DNA of 64,000 bases from Mycobacterium xenopi. Its GTDB lineage: Bacteria > Actinomycetota > Actinomycetes > Mycobacteriales > Mycobacteriaceae. The stretch lies in the NCBI RefSeq assembly GCF_009936235.1, contig NZ_AP022314.1, forward strand, positions 2,418,001 to 2,482,000, written 5' to 3'. The translations under genes and the position numbers were made by a program. The notes beneath the pieces are model-generated. The model saw only the letters and a program-made list of their open reading frames with translations, was not told the origin of the DNA and ran no database searches. Below, piece by piece: positions 31,601 through 42,084 of the stretch; positions within the stretch are counted from its first letter, which is position 1, and every line of letters starts with the position of its first letter.

Positions 31601-34600
31601 GTCGAGGAGCTGACGCTGGCCGCGCCGTTGGTGGTTCCGGCATCGGGTTCGGTGGCCGTGCAAGTGATTGTGTCTGGCGCCGACGAGTCCGGTTCGCGTG
31701 AGGTGTCGGTGTTCTCGCGGACGGACACCGGTTCGGGCTGGACGTTGCACGCCGAAGGCAGGGTAGCCGCCAGCGCGGCCGTTCCGGGCACGGAATTGTC
31801 GGCATGGCCACCGGCCGGTGCCGTCCCGGTGGACGTGGCCGATTGCTATGAGCGGTTGGCGGCACGCGGGTACGGCTACGGGCCGGCCTTTCAGGGACTG
31901 ACCGCCGTGTGGCGCCGCGGCGACGAGGTTTTTGCCGAGGTGGCGTTGCCGGCCGACGCGGAAGTATCACCGGCGGGCTTCGGAGTGCATCCGGCGCTGT
32001 TGGATGCCGCGTTGCACGCCCTGCTGGTGGCCGGCGGCGCCGAGGATATCGACGGCGGGGTATTGGTGCCGTTTTCGTGGCAGCGGGTGTGCTTGCATGC
32101 CGCCGGCGCGTCGGCGGTCCGGGCCCGGATTTCGCCGATGGGGCCGTCATCGGTGTCGATCGAGCTCGCCGACGGGCTGGGTTTGCCGGTGTTGTCGGTG
32201 GGCGCGATGGTAGCCCGGCCGGTGACCGGCGAACAGCTGCGGGCCGCGGTGTCGCGGTCGGGTCCGGACCGGCTGTTCGAGTTGGATTGGGCAGCGCACC
32301 CGTCGATTTCGCTGGAACCCGTCTCGGTGCACTGGTGGGGCCGATCGGACACCGACGAGGCAGGCGAGCCGGCCGAGTCTGCCGTTGCGGCATACGTGTT
32401 CGAATCAGCGTCCGCCGACGCGTTGCCCGGGGTGTATGCGGCCACGCATGCGGCGTTGACAGTGTTGCAGTCCTGGCTAACCGGCGAGCGTGCCGGTGTG
32501 CTGGTGGTGATCACCCGCGGCGCAATCGCGTTGCCCGGTGAGGATGTCACCGATTTGGCGGGGGCCGCGGTGTGGGGGTTGGTGCGGTCGGCGCAAACCG
32601 AGCATCCGGGCCGGGTGGTGCTGGCCGACGTGGACTGCGCGGTCGACGACGCCGCAGTGGCGGCGATCGTGGCGGCGGGGGAGCCGCAGGTGTGCCTGCG
32701 CGGCGGTGTGGTGCAGATCCCGCGGGTGCACGGGTGCCGCGCGGTGGCGGCTTGTTGGTGCCGCCCACGGATCGGCCCTGGCGGCTTGGCCTTACCAGCG
32801 CGGGCACGTTCGAAAACCTCACGCTGGAGCCGATCCCCGAAGCCGACGCGAAGCTACAGCCGGGTCAGGTCCGGGTCGCCACACAAGCCATCGCCGCGAA
32901 CTTCCGTGACGTCATGATCACTCTTGGTCTCTATCCCGACGACGACGCGGTCATGGGTATCGAAGCCGCTGGCATTGTCGTCGAAACTGGTTCAGACGAC
33001 TGTCGATTCGCGGTCGGTGACCGGGTGATGGGGCTGTTCCCGGAGGGCACCGGCACGACGGCGATCACCGACGAGCGGCTGTTGATGACCATCCCCGACG
33101 GATGGTCGCACACCGACGCCGCCACAGTCTCCGTCGTCTTCGCCACCGCGTATTACGCGCTGTCGCGGTTGGCTGACGTCAAGCCGGGGCAGCGGGTGCT
33201 GATTCACGCCGCCACGGGTGGGGTGGGCATGGCCGCGGTGCAGTTGGCGCGGCATTGGGGGCTGGAGGTGTTTGCCACCGCTAGCCGCGGCAAGTGGGAC
33301 ACGTTGCGCGCGATGGGGTTTGATGAAAGCCACATCGGGGATTCGCGGACGCTGGAGTTTGAGGACAAGTTCCGGGCGGTCACCGGCGGGCGCGGCATGG
33401 ACGTGGTGCTCGACTCGCTGGCCGGTGAATTCGTCGACGCCTCGCTGCGGCTGGTCGCCCCCGGCGGAATCTTTTTGGAGATGGGCAAGACCGACATCCG
33501 CGACCCCAACGCGGTGGCCCAACAGCACCCCGGCGTGCGCTACCGCGCCTTCGACCTATTCGAGGCGGGCGCCGACGGGATCCAGCGCATTCTCACCGAC
33601 CTGGCCGCGATGTTCGCCGCTCGGGTCCTGCACCCGTTGCCGGTGACGGGGTTTGATATTCGTCGGGCGCCGGCGGCGTTGCGGTATTTGAGTCAGGCCC
33701 GTCATGTCGGCAAGGTGGTGTTGACCATGCCGGATGTGTGGGCGGCGGGCACGGTGTTGATCACCGGTGGCACGGGGATGGCTGGTTCGGCGGTGGCCCG
33801 GCATGTGGTTGCCCGCCATGGGGTGCGGCATGTGGTGTTGTTGAGCCGTCGCGGTGCTGAGGCGCCGGGGGTGGGCGAGTTGGTTGGTGAGTTGGGCGGA
33901 TCCGGGGCGACGGTGCGGGTGGTGGCCTGTGATGCGGCGGATCGGGAGGCTTTGGCCAAGGTGATTTCCGATATTCCGGTGCAGTGGCCGCTGAGTGCGG
34001 TGATTCATGCGGCTGGGGTGCTTGATGACGCGGTGGTGACGTCGTTGACCCCGCAGCGTGTTGATGCGGTGTTGCGGGCCAAGGTGGATGCGGCGTGGAA
34101 TTTGCATGAGTTGACCCGGGATTTGGGTGTGTCGGCGTTTGTGATGTTTTCGTCGATGGCCGGGCTGGTGGGTTCGTCGGGTCAGGCCAACTATGCGGCG
34201 GCCAACGCGTTTTTGGACGCGCTGGCCGCGCACCGGCGGGCCAATGGGTTGCCCGCGATGTCGCTGGGCTGGGGGCTATGGGAGCAGGCCAGCGCGATGA
34301 CCGGCCAACTCGGCGATGTCGATTTCGCCCGGTTCGCGCGCGACGGCGTGGTAGCGATGTCCTCCGAGGAAGCGCTGCAACTGTTCGACACGGCGATGGT
34401 CGTCGACCAGCCCTTCGTGTTGCCGGCCCGCATCGACCTGGCCGCGTTGAAGGCCAAGTTCGACGCCGGCACGCTGCCACCGATGTTCGTCGACCTGATC
34501 AACGCGCCGGCCCGCCGCCAGGTCGACGACTCGCTGGCCGCGGCCAAGTCGAAATCTGCGCTGCTACAACGCTTAGAGGGCCTGCCCGAGGACGAGCAGC

Positions 34601-35076
34601 ACGCCATCCTGCTGGATTTGGTGCGCTCCAACATCGCCACCGTGCTGGGCAACACCACCCCCGAGGCAATCGACCCGGACAAAGCTTTCCAAGAGCTCGG
34701 CTTCGACTCGCTGACCGCGGTCGAAATGCGCAACCGGCTCAAAGCCGCCACCGGGCTGGCACTTTCCCCGACCCTGATCTTCGACTACCCGAACTCCGCG
34801 GCGCTGGCCGGGTACTTCCGCCAAGAACTCCTGGGCGGCACACAGCCGAAGACCCAACCGGTCGCACCCGGGGAAGCCGAAATTCAGCGTGTCGTGGCCT
34901 CGATTCCGGTCAAGCGTCTGCGACAGGCCGGGGTCTTGGATCTGCTGCTGGCGTTGGCCAACGAAACCAACGGCGCAGCGACACCGGATACACCGGAAGA
35001 AACCACCGCTAAAAACATCGCGGAAATGGACCTCGACGACTTGGTCAATGCCGCGTTGATGAATGACGACGACTAG
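22608..35076 (+). CDS. pks12: Bimodular mycoketide synthase (two apparent frameshifts)
   Basis: Corrected length is ~4156 residues, close to M. tuberculosis Pks12 (4151). An N-terminal coiled-coil docking segment precedes two complete modules KS-AT-DH-ER-KR-ACP. Module 1: KS from ~22708 (Cys in VDTACSSSLVAL), AT ~24285-25100 (GHSQGE and YASH, the methylmalonyl-CoA type), DH ~25380, ER ~27060, KR ~27630, ACP ~28570 (LGFDSLTAVEL). Module 2: KS ~28760, AT ~30340 (GHSVGE and HAFH, the malonyl type), DH ~31420, ER ~32830, KR ~33745, ACP ~34690. No thioesterase is present. Alternating extender specificity fits the methyl-branched phosphomycoketide chain. The frame breaks at the T4 run 28095-28098 (T5 in the identical module-2 copy) and at GG 32749-32750. 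Both restore with one base. Confidence 0.93.
27054..27448 (+). repeat. pks12 ER repeat, module 1 copy (identical to 33169-33563)
   Basis: 395 bases in the enoylreductase region that I find base-for-base identical to 33169-33563, offset 6115. Flanking sequence diverges sharply on both sides, which points to gene conversion between modules rather than simple conservation. Confidence 0.85.
27523..28196 (+). repeat. pks12 KR repeat, module 1 copy (674 bases)
   Basis: Identical to 33638-34312 except for one missing T in the run at 28095-28098. It covers the ketoreductase domain (GGTGMAGSAVARHVV, SSMAGLVGSSGQANYAAANA). It uses more T-ending codons than the surrounding gene. Confidence 0.85.
33169..33563 (+). 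repeat. pks12 ER repeat, module 2 copy
   Basis: The module 2 partner of 27054-27448, identical by eye over 395 bases including synonymous positions. Confidence 0.85.
33638..34312 (+). repeat. pks12 KR repeat, module 2 copy (675 bases)
   Basis: The intact copy of the 27523-28196 repeat. It has five Ts where module 1 has four, and the reading frame is continuous here. Confidence 0.85.
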
Positions 35077-35100
35077 CTCGATGCGGTCGAAGGCCAACCA

Positions 35101-37787
35101 GTGAGGGTCGCGGTCACCGGGGCCAGCGGCGTACTCGGCCGCGGACTCGTCGCGCGGATGCTCAGCAGCGGCCACGACGTCGTCGGACTCGCACGGCATC
35201 GGCCCGAAAGCTGGCCCAGCGCAGCACAGTTCGTGCCCGGGGATATCCGCGACGCAGCCGCTGTCCGGCGTGCCATCGCGGGTGCCGAGGTCGTCGCACA
35301 TTGCGCGTGGGCGGCCAGCCGACCCGCCGACGACCCGCGCAGCCGGGAAGTCAACATCGGTGGGACCGCCAATGTGCTTGCCGCCATGGCCAAGTCCGGT
35401 GCTCGGCGCATTGTTTTCGTATCGTCGGCGCACGTGTACGGCATGCAGCGAGCCGGGACAGCGCCGGCGGGCGAGCACGACGAGCTGAACCCCGTTAGCG
35501 CCGTGGGCCGTCACCAAGCTCGAGCCGAAGAGATGCTGGCCGCGTCCGGAGCAGAATGGGTGGCCATCCGGTCGGCGCTCATCGTCGGCCGTGATGTCGA
35601 CAACTGGGTGCAGCGGCTGCTGGCGTGCCCGGTGTTTCCCGATATTGACGGATCGGCGGGCGGGCGGTTGCAGGTGGTGCACACCGACGACGCCCTTCGG
35701 GTACTTGCCCGGGCCGCGTTGGATACCGGCATCGGTAGCGGGCCGGTCAACCTGGCCGCCCCCGGCGAGCCGGCCTTTCGCGAGGTCGCAGCCGCCCTCG
35801 GACGGCGGGTCATCGCGCTCCACTTCGATCCTGCTTCGAAGCTGCTGCGCGGTTGTGCAGCAACTTTTTTCGACACGCTGAGCCTCGTCCAAGACGCGCC
35901 GCTGATGGACACTTCGCGGTTGCGCGACCGGTGGGGGTGCACACCCGCCTGGAATGCCAATGAATGCGTCGAGGACCTCGCGCTCGGGCTGCGGGGCCGC
36001 GTCACCGTCGGGAAGCGGGTGATATCGCTGCCGTGGCGGATCTCCCGCATCCAAGACATCCCCGTGGCAGATGCTCCCGCCGCCGACGGAAAGCTGCCCG
36101 TGCTGGCCGGGCCCGAGGGGGAAAACGGCGAGTTCGACACCCCGATCGATCCGCGATTCCCGACATTCATCGCGACCAACTTGTCCGAAGCGCTGCCCGG
36201 ACCGTTTTCGCCGTCGTCGTTTTCGGTGACCGTGCGCGGGCTGCGGGCGAGCGGTGCGGGCATCGCTGGGCGGCTGCGCCCCGGGGGGTTGATCCAACGG
36301 GAAATAGCGATGCGCACCGTCGCCGTGTTCGCTCACCGACTCTACGGGGGCATCACGTCGGCTCATTTCATGGCCCAGACAGTGCCGTTCGTCAAGCCGG
36401 CGACGATCGTGGCCAACAGCGGGTATTTCGGCCCCAGCGTGGCGGACTTGCCGATCTTCGGCGACCAGCATCCGCTGCCCCAGACCGGTTTGCTTGCAAG
36501 ACAAGCGCGCACACTTCGCAATATCGGGGTGTTCGGCGTCAACCTGGTGGGCCTCAGCGCCGGATCGGCGCACGATACCGCCGACTACATTGCCGACGTC
36601 GACCGCCTAGAACAGCTCGCGGGCCGCGATGTGACCCGGCTCGATGACCGCCGGCTGCTCAGCCTGATCTTGCTGGCGCGCGATCATGCCGTGGACGGGT
36701 GGGTGCTGGCATCCGGGTCGTTCATGCTGTGCGCGGCGTTCAATTCCATCCTGCGAGGCGTGTGCGGGCCCGGTGCTGTGCCGGTGGCGGGACCGGAGTT
36801 GGTCAGCGCGCGACCGCTGGCCGCGATTCACCGGCTGGTTGCCGCGGCGCGCCGCGACCCGGAGGTGCCCCGCATCCTGGCGCAACCCGGTGACCACCTC
36901 GACGCGCTGTCCAAGTACGCGCCAGAGTTTCACGCCGCGGTTCAACATGAGCTGGCGCTGATCGGGCACCGCGGCCCGGCGGAAGCCGAGATGCGTTCGA
37001 CCAGTTACGCCGACAACCCCGAGTTGTTGCTGGGCATGGTGGCCAAGTCGGTAGACGCACCGGACGCGCCGCGATCCTCGCAACCGAACATTCCGGTGTG
37101 GGGCCGTCCCGTCGCGGCGCTGTCCGCCCGCCAACTGCGTGAACGCGAAGCCCGCCGCGACAGACTGATCCGCGCCATTTGGGTATTGCGTGGTCTGCTT
37201 CGCGAATACGGACATCGGCTGGTTGAGTCCGGTGTGTTGAAGACCGTCGATGACGTGTTCTACCTGCTGGTCGACGAGCTCGACGCTGTTCCCGCCGACG
37301 CTTCGGAGCTGGTGGCGCGGCGCCGCGCCGAACAACGTCGACTGATGAAGGTTGTTCCGCCCCCGGTGTTCAGCGGCCGCTGGCAGCCCGGTACCGCGCT
37401 GGCGACGGTTCTCACGCCCGGGCAAAGCTTGCACGGCCTCGGGGTGTGTGGCGGACGCGTCCGCGGCCGCGTTCGCATCGTGCGACCGCAGACCATCAGC
37501 GAGCTGCAGCCCGGTGAGATTCTCGTCGCCGAGGTCACCGACGTCGGCTACACCACCGCGTTCTCGTATGCGGCCGCCGTGGTGACCGAACTCGGTGGGC
37601 CGATGTCACATGCTGCCGTGGTGGCCCGCGAGTTCGGGTTCCCGTGCGTGGTCGACGCCGCCGGCGCCACCCGGCGGCTGCCCCGGGAGCTCTCGTCGAC
37701 GTCGACGGCGCTACCGGTGAGATTCGGTTGCTGGAGCTCGCTGATCACACCGCCGAAATCGATTCTGCTGCAACGAACTCCGAGTAA
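35101..37787 (+). CDS. SDR-PEP-utilising fusion protein (Rv2047c-like; frameshifted at 3' end)
   Basis: Residues ~1-300 are an extended short-chain dehydrogenase/epimerase: VRVAVTGASGVLGRGLVARM with the NAD-binding glycines, and VFVSSAHVYG. The middle resembles the pyruvate-phosphate dikinase/PEP-utilising type. Near the end ELGGPMSHAAVVAREFGFPC is a swivelling phosphohistidine domain. No ATP-grasp domain is recognised. It starts (GTG) 24 bases after pks12, as Rv2047c follows Rv2048c, implying a role in mycoketide processing. As printed the frame runs on to 37845 into antisense lppI. Adding one C to the C4 run at 37681-37684 gives the natural ending GALVDVDGATGEIRLLELA and a stop at 37787, ~895 residues. 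Confidence 0.85.
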
Positions 37788-37794
37788 CCGTCCG

Positions 37795-38481
37795 CTAGCA
37801 GCTGAACTTTTCGCCGACACCCTCCGGTGGCGGTACCGGCTGTAAGCAGCCGAACGGCTCGATACCGGCAGCAGCGAGCCGCACCGCTGACCGGTGGGCG
37901 TAGTTGACGCAGAACACACCGGTTTGATCAGTGCGACAACGGAAATCGTCAAACGCCAGCGACTTACCGGACGGAAGTTCGGGGCCGTCACCGTTGATAA
38001 AAGGTCCGGGGTCACCGTGGGCCGAGCCCACTTGCACACTGGTGCCGTCGAAATCGACCCAGCCGCCATGCCATTCGCCGTAGACGGCGGTCGGTGGCGG
38101 TGGGGGATTGGTCAGCCGGACCAGGCAGGACAACGTGGCGCCGGTGTGCTTGGAGTCGGTTATGCAACGCACGTTGTGGTCTGGTGCGGTGAACGCGATG
38201 TCTTGACCGAGATCGGTGGTGGCGCCGTCGCGGGTCGCGCTGTGATAGCGGTCGGCGTCGGCGGGTTCAGCAGCCTCGATCCACGCGATCACATCGGAGA
38301 TCGGCGTGCCCGGTTGCGGCGCGGTCGACCGAATCGGCGGCTCGGCCGTCGGCGGGGCGGCGGTCGCGCCCTTTGCGGACGTGCTCGGCCGTGCCGAGCT
38401 AGTGCTTTGGGCGGACCGACCGCCCACCAGTGAACACCCGGCGACCAGCAGCGACGCAACCAACACCACAACGATGCGCAT
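37795..38481 (-). CDS. lppI: Lipoprotein LppI-like
   Basis: 228 residues. The signal peptide MRIVVVLVASLLVAGC ends in a good lipobox (LVAGC). A Ser/Thr/Pro/Ala-rich linker (residues ~20-60) leads to a cell-surface domain with conserved cysteines (VRCITD, LSCLVRL, FRCRTD, VFCVNYA, FGCLQP, FSC). It is expected to be an acylated outer-face membrane lipoprotein of unknown role, and a substrate of the Lnt encoded upstream. Position beside lipT matches Rv2046. It is convergent with the Rv2047c homologue and divergent from lipT, sharing a 77-base promoter gap. Confidence 0.85.
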   Translation of the reverse strand: MRIVVVLVASLLVAGCSLVGGRSAQSTSSARPSTSAKGATAAPPTAEPPIRSTAPQPGTPISDVIAWIEAAEPADADRYHSATRDGATTDLGQDIAFTAPDHNVRCITDSKHTGATLSCLVRLTNPPPPPTAVYGEWHGGWVDFDGTSVQVGSAHGDPGPFINGDGPELPSGKSLAFDDFRCRTDQTGVFCVNYAHRSAVRLAAAGIEPFGCLQPVPPPEGVGEKFSC

Positions 38482-38558
38482 CCCGTCAGGCTAGCGGCAC
38501 CGAGCTGATTGCGACCGCAGCCGCATGTCGACAGATCCAGTTCGCTACGGTCGGGGTC

Positions 38559-40064
38559 ATGCACGAACACACCGTCCGCGTCACCACAGCCACCGGCACC
38601 GTGGAAGGCTTCACTCGCGACGGTGTGAACAGGTGGCGCTCCATCCCCTATGCCCGGCCGCCGGTCGGGCCGCTGCGGTTCCGGGCCCCGCAACCACCCG
38701 AGCCGTGGCCGGGTGTGCGGCACTGCCACGGGTTCACCAACTGTGCACCGCAGCAACGCCGTTACACGATCATCGGTGTGGGCAAATACCAGCCCATGAG
38801 TGAGGACTGCCTGACGCTTAACGTCGTGACCCCGGAATCTGTCGGCGACCAGGCGTTGCCGGTCCTGGTTTTCATCCACGGCGGCGGTTACATCCTGGGC
38901 AGCTCGGCCACCCCGCTGTATGACGGTGCGGGGCTGGCCCGCCGCGGTTGCGTCTACGTGTCGGTGAACTACCGGCTCGGCGCGCTGGGCTGCCTGGACC
39001 TGTCGTCACTGTCGACACCGGAAATCACCATCGACAGCAACCTCTTCCTGCGCGACTTGGTGATGGCGCTGCGCTGGGTCCGCGACAACATCGCGGTGTT
39101 CGGCGGTGACCCGGGCAACGTCACCATTTTCGGGGAAAGCGCCGGTGCCCACGCTGTCGCCACGCTGCTCGCCGTGCCTGCGGCCAAAGGTCTTTTCCAT
39201 CAGGCTATTTCAGAAAGCCCGGCAAGCGGGATGGTGCGTTCTCGTGAGGTGGCAACCGAGTTCGCGACCCGGTTCGCGACCCAACTGGGTGTGCGCCGGG
39301 AAGACGCCGCCCACGTGCTGATGCAGGCGTCGCCGGCCGAACTGGTGGCGGCCCAGAACCGTCTGATCGACCAGGGCATGGAACAGCGGCTTGGTGCATT
39401 CCCGATTGGTCCCGCCGTCGGCGACGATTGTCTGCCGCTGGACCCGGTGGAGGCGATGCGGCGCGGCGAAGCACACCGTGTGCCGCTCATCGTGGGCACC
39501 AACGCAGACGAGGGCCGCCTGTTCACTCGTTTCCTCCCGCTGCTGCCGACCACCGAGCCGATGGTCGAGGCGCTGCTGGCCGACGCGGATCCGGCTGCCC
39601 GGGAACGCATTACCGCCGCCTACCCGGGCTATCCCGATAGATCTGCCTGCGTGCGCCTCGGCGGAGACTTCGCCTTCGGCTCGGCCGCCTGGCAGATCGC
39701 CGAGGCCCACGGCAAGTACGCGCCGGCCTACCTGTACAGATACGACTTTGCGCCCCGCCCACTGCACTGGGCCGGTTTGGGAGCCACCCACGCCACCGAA
39801 CTGCTTGCGGTCTTTGGCATTTACCGCAGCAAGTTCGGGGCGTTGCTCACCGCCGGTGTCGATCGCCGAGCAGCGCGGCGCGTCACCAAAGAGGTACAGG
39901 GCCGTTGGCTGGCGTTCAGCCGCACCGGGATACCCGGTGACGGCTGGCCCGCCTACACCGATGCCGATCGCGCGGTGATGGTTTTCGACCGCACGTCGCA
40001 TCTCGAATTCGACCCACACCCCGAGCGCCGCATGGCGTGGGAGGGGTTCTCCGTTGCGCAATGA
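38559..40064 (+). CDS. lipT: Type-B carboxylesterase
   Basis: 501 residues. Oxyanion-hole motif VFIHGGGYILGSS, nucleophile elbow VTIFGESAGAHAVAT (Ser in GESAG), an acid in VGTNADEGRLF and a His in GLGATHATEL. The early segment GFTRDGVNRWRSIPYARPPVG is the type-B esterase signature. It lacks a signal peptide. M. tuberculosis LipT (Rv2045c, 511 residues) is the expected orthologue, at the same position. The start is ATG 38559; an upstream open extension overlaps lppI antisense and is unlikely. The stop overlaps the next gene by 11 bases. Confidence 0.9.
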   Translation: MHEHTVRVTTATGTVEGFTRDGVNRWRSIPYARPPVGPLRFRAPQPPEPWPGVRHCHGFTNCAPQQRRYTIIGVGKYQPMSEDCLTLNVVTPESVGDQALPVLVFIHGGGYILGSSATPLYDGAGLARRGCVYVSVNYRLGALGCLDLSSLSTPEITIDSNLFLRDLVMALRWVRDNIAVFGGDPGNVTIFGESAGAHAVATLLAVPAAKGLFHQAISESPASGMVRSREVATEFATRFATQLGVRREDAAHVLMQASPAELVAAQNRLIDQGMEQRLGAFPIGPAVGDDCLPLDPVEAMRRGEAHRVPLIVGTNADEGRLFTRFLPLLPTTEPMVEALLADADPAARERITAAYPGYPDRSACVRLGGDFAFGSAAWQIAEAHGKYAPAYLYRYDFAPRPLHWAGLGATHATELLAVFGIYRSKFGALLTAGVDRRAARRVTKEVQGRWLAFSRTGIPGDGWPAYTDADRAVMVFDRTSHLEFDPHPERRMAWEGFSVAQ

Positions 40065-42084
40065 AAACTTTGCTGCCCCAACAGCGGAGCCGGCGAAAGT
40101 AGTCGAAAAACCAAGCGACCTCAGCGCCGACTGGCTGACCGGCATACTCGGCATACCGATCGCCGGGTTTGGTGTCGAGCGCATCGGTACCGGTCAGATG
40201 AGCGAGTGCTACCGCATCGAACTGGCCTACAGCGGCGAAACCCCGGTTGGGCCGCCGTCGGTGGTCTTGAAGGTGGCCGCCACCGATCCGGTGAGCCGCC
40301 AGACCGGCCTGACACTGGGACTCTACGAGCGTGAAGTGCGCTTCTACCGCGAAATCGCGCCGCGCGTGCATGGGCCGCTCGCGCCGTGCTACCACACCGC
40401 GTTCGACGCGGCGGCCGGCGCGTTCGATGTATTGCTCGGCGACGCCAGCCCCGCTGTCGTCGGTGACGAAATCCGCGGCGCCACAACGTCACAAGCCATG
40501 GTCGCCGTTGCGGAGTTGGGCCGCTTACAGGGCCAGTTGTTCAGTGATATCGGCTTGGCCGACGCGGCGTGGCTCAACCGTGACGCCCCCATCAACCAGG
40601 CGTTGATGACCCAGCTTTACGCGGGGTTCCTCGACCGTTACGGTGACCGGATTTCACCGGAGCACCACGAAGTGTGCGAACGGCTGGTCAATGGATTCGA
40701 CTCCTACCTCGCCGGCGATTCGGGTGAGCGGCGCATTGACGGGCTGCTGCACGGCGACTACCGGCTGGACAACTTGTTGTTCGGCGCCGCCGGGGCCGAT
40801 CGGCCGCTGACGGTGGTGGATTGGCAGACCGTCACCTGGGGTCCGGCATTGACCGACCTGGCGTATTTCGTTGGTTGCGCACTGCCGGTGGCTGATCGGC
40901 GGGCGCTGTATGACGATCTGCTAAGCGCCTACCACGACGCACTCGGGCCCGATGCGCCGCTGACGTTGGCCGACGTGTACGAGGGCGTGCGCGGGCAGAG
41001 CTTTTTCGGCGTGATGATGGCGATCGTGTCAGCGATGTTGGTCGAACGCACCGAGCGCGGCGACGCGCTGTTCATGACGATGCTGCAACGGCACTGCCAG
41101 CACGTGTTGGACACCGACGCGCTGGCCACGTTGTCCCCGACGTCGCCCATGCCGTTGACCCCGGTCCACACCGACGAGTCCGTGCACACCGCCACCGGGG
41201 AACCATTGTGGAGCGAAAGCTGGTATGCCGATTTCGTCGACGCCGCACAGGGATTCGGCGGCTGGGTGCGGATCGGCTTGATACCCAACCAGCGCACCGC
41301 GTGGATGCACGCATTGTTGTGTGGTCCCGACAGCCCCACTATCGCCGTGGTCGACTTCGACGTTCCGTTTCCGGCCGATCCGTGGCATGTGCGAACCGCC
41401 ACCATCGATTTCACCCACGCCGCCACTGACCCGTTGCAGACGTATCGGGTCGCGCTGCAGGCACGAGGCCAGTCCTATACCGACCCCGGGGCTCTGCTGC
41501 GTGGAGAACCCGGTCGCCCCGTGGCGGTGGCGGCGAACTTGACCTGGGCGACTGACGGCACGCCCTATCGGTATCGGTTGACCACACGCTACGAAATTCC
41601 GTGCAGGGTGTCGGGAAGCGTGACCGTCGAGGACACCGAGTACATGCTCGATGAGGTGCCCGGTCAGCGTGACCACTCGTGGGGTGTGCGCGACTGGTGG
41701 GCCATGGACTGGCTGTGGAGTGCGCTGCATCTGGACGACGGCACGCATCTGCATGGCGTGGACATCCGGATTCCGGGCGCGCCGAAGCTCTGCGTCGGCT
41801 ACCTTCAACAAAAAGACCGGCAGCTCGTTGAGCTGCACACGGTGACAAGCCGAGAATCGTTTGATTCCAACGGCTTACCCGTAGCCGCAACGGTGAGCGT
41901 CGAACCCGGTGACATCGCTGCGACCGCCGCTGTGCGCGGACACGCTCCGTTGTTGCTTGTGGCCGACGACGGGCGAGTGAGCCAGTTTCCCCGCGCGTGG
42001 GTCACCGCGACCACAGCCGATGGCCGTCACGGGGTTGGTTGGCTGGAATGGAACCGCACCCGATGGCAGCCGACGCCGACCTGA
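40054..42084 (+). CDS. Aminoglycoside-phosphotransferase-like kinase fused to a DUF7064/lipocalin-like domain
   Basis: 676 residues from TTG 40054, overlapping lipT by 11 bases. Residues ~20-365 are an APH/ecdysteroid-kinase-like domain: GTGQMSECYRIEL loop, VVLKVA lysine, catalytic HGDYRLDNLLF and metal-binding VVDWQTV. Residues ~375-676 resemble the beta-barrel DUF7064/7065 proteins often encoded beside such kinases, with EVPGQRDHSWGVRDWWAMDW. The substrate is unknown and probably a small hydrophobic alcohol or CoA-linked compound. Joining kinase and barrel in one chain suggests they act on the same ligand. It is the first gene of the accessory block between lipT and pncA. Confidence 0.75.
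   Translation: MRNENFAAPTAEPAKVVEKPSDLSADWLTGILGIPIAGFGVERIGTGQMSECYRIELAYSGETPVGPPSVVLKVAATDPVSRQTGLTLGLYEREVRFYREIAPRVHGPLAPCYHTAFDAAAGAFDVLLGDASPAVVGDEIRGATTSQAMVAVAELGRLQGQLFSDIGLADAAWLNRDAPINQALMTQLYAGFLDRYGDRISPEHHEVCERLVNGFDSYLAGDSGERRIDGLLHGDYRLDNLLFGAAGADRPLTVVDWQTVTWGPALTDLAYFVGCALPVADRRALYDDLLSAYHDALGPDAPLTLADVYEGVRGQSFFGVMMAIVSAMLVERTERGDALFMTMLQRHCQHVLDTDALATLSPTSPMPLTPVHTDESVHTATGEPLWSESWYADFVDAAQGFGGWVRIGLIPNQRTAWMHALLCGPDSPTIAVVDFDVPFPADPWHVRTATIDFTHAATDPLQTYRVALQARGQSYTDPGALLRGEPGRPVAVAANLTWATDGTPYRYRLTTRYEIPCRVSGSVTVEDTEYMLDEVPGQRDHSWGVRDWWAMDWLWSALHLDDGTHLHGVDIRIPGAPKLCVGYLQQKDRQLVELHTVTSRESFDSNGLPVAATVSVEPGDIAATAAVRGHAPLLLVADDGRVSQFPRAWVTATTADGRHGVGWLEWNRTRWQPTPT

Noticed and set aside
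28097..32917. Reading pks12 as three separate polyketide synthase genes
   Set aside because: The breaks fall inside KR and ER domains and each disappears with one base; the identical repeat in module 2 has the extra T.
37788..37845. C-terminal extension of the Rv2047c homologue into lppI
   Set aside because: Produced by the missing C at 37681-37684; the corrected frame stops at 37787 before lppI.
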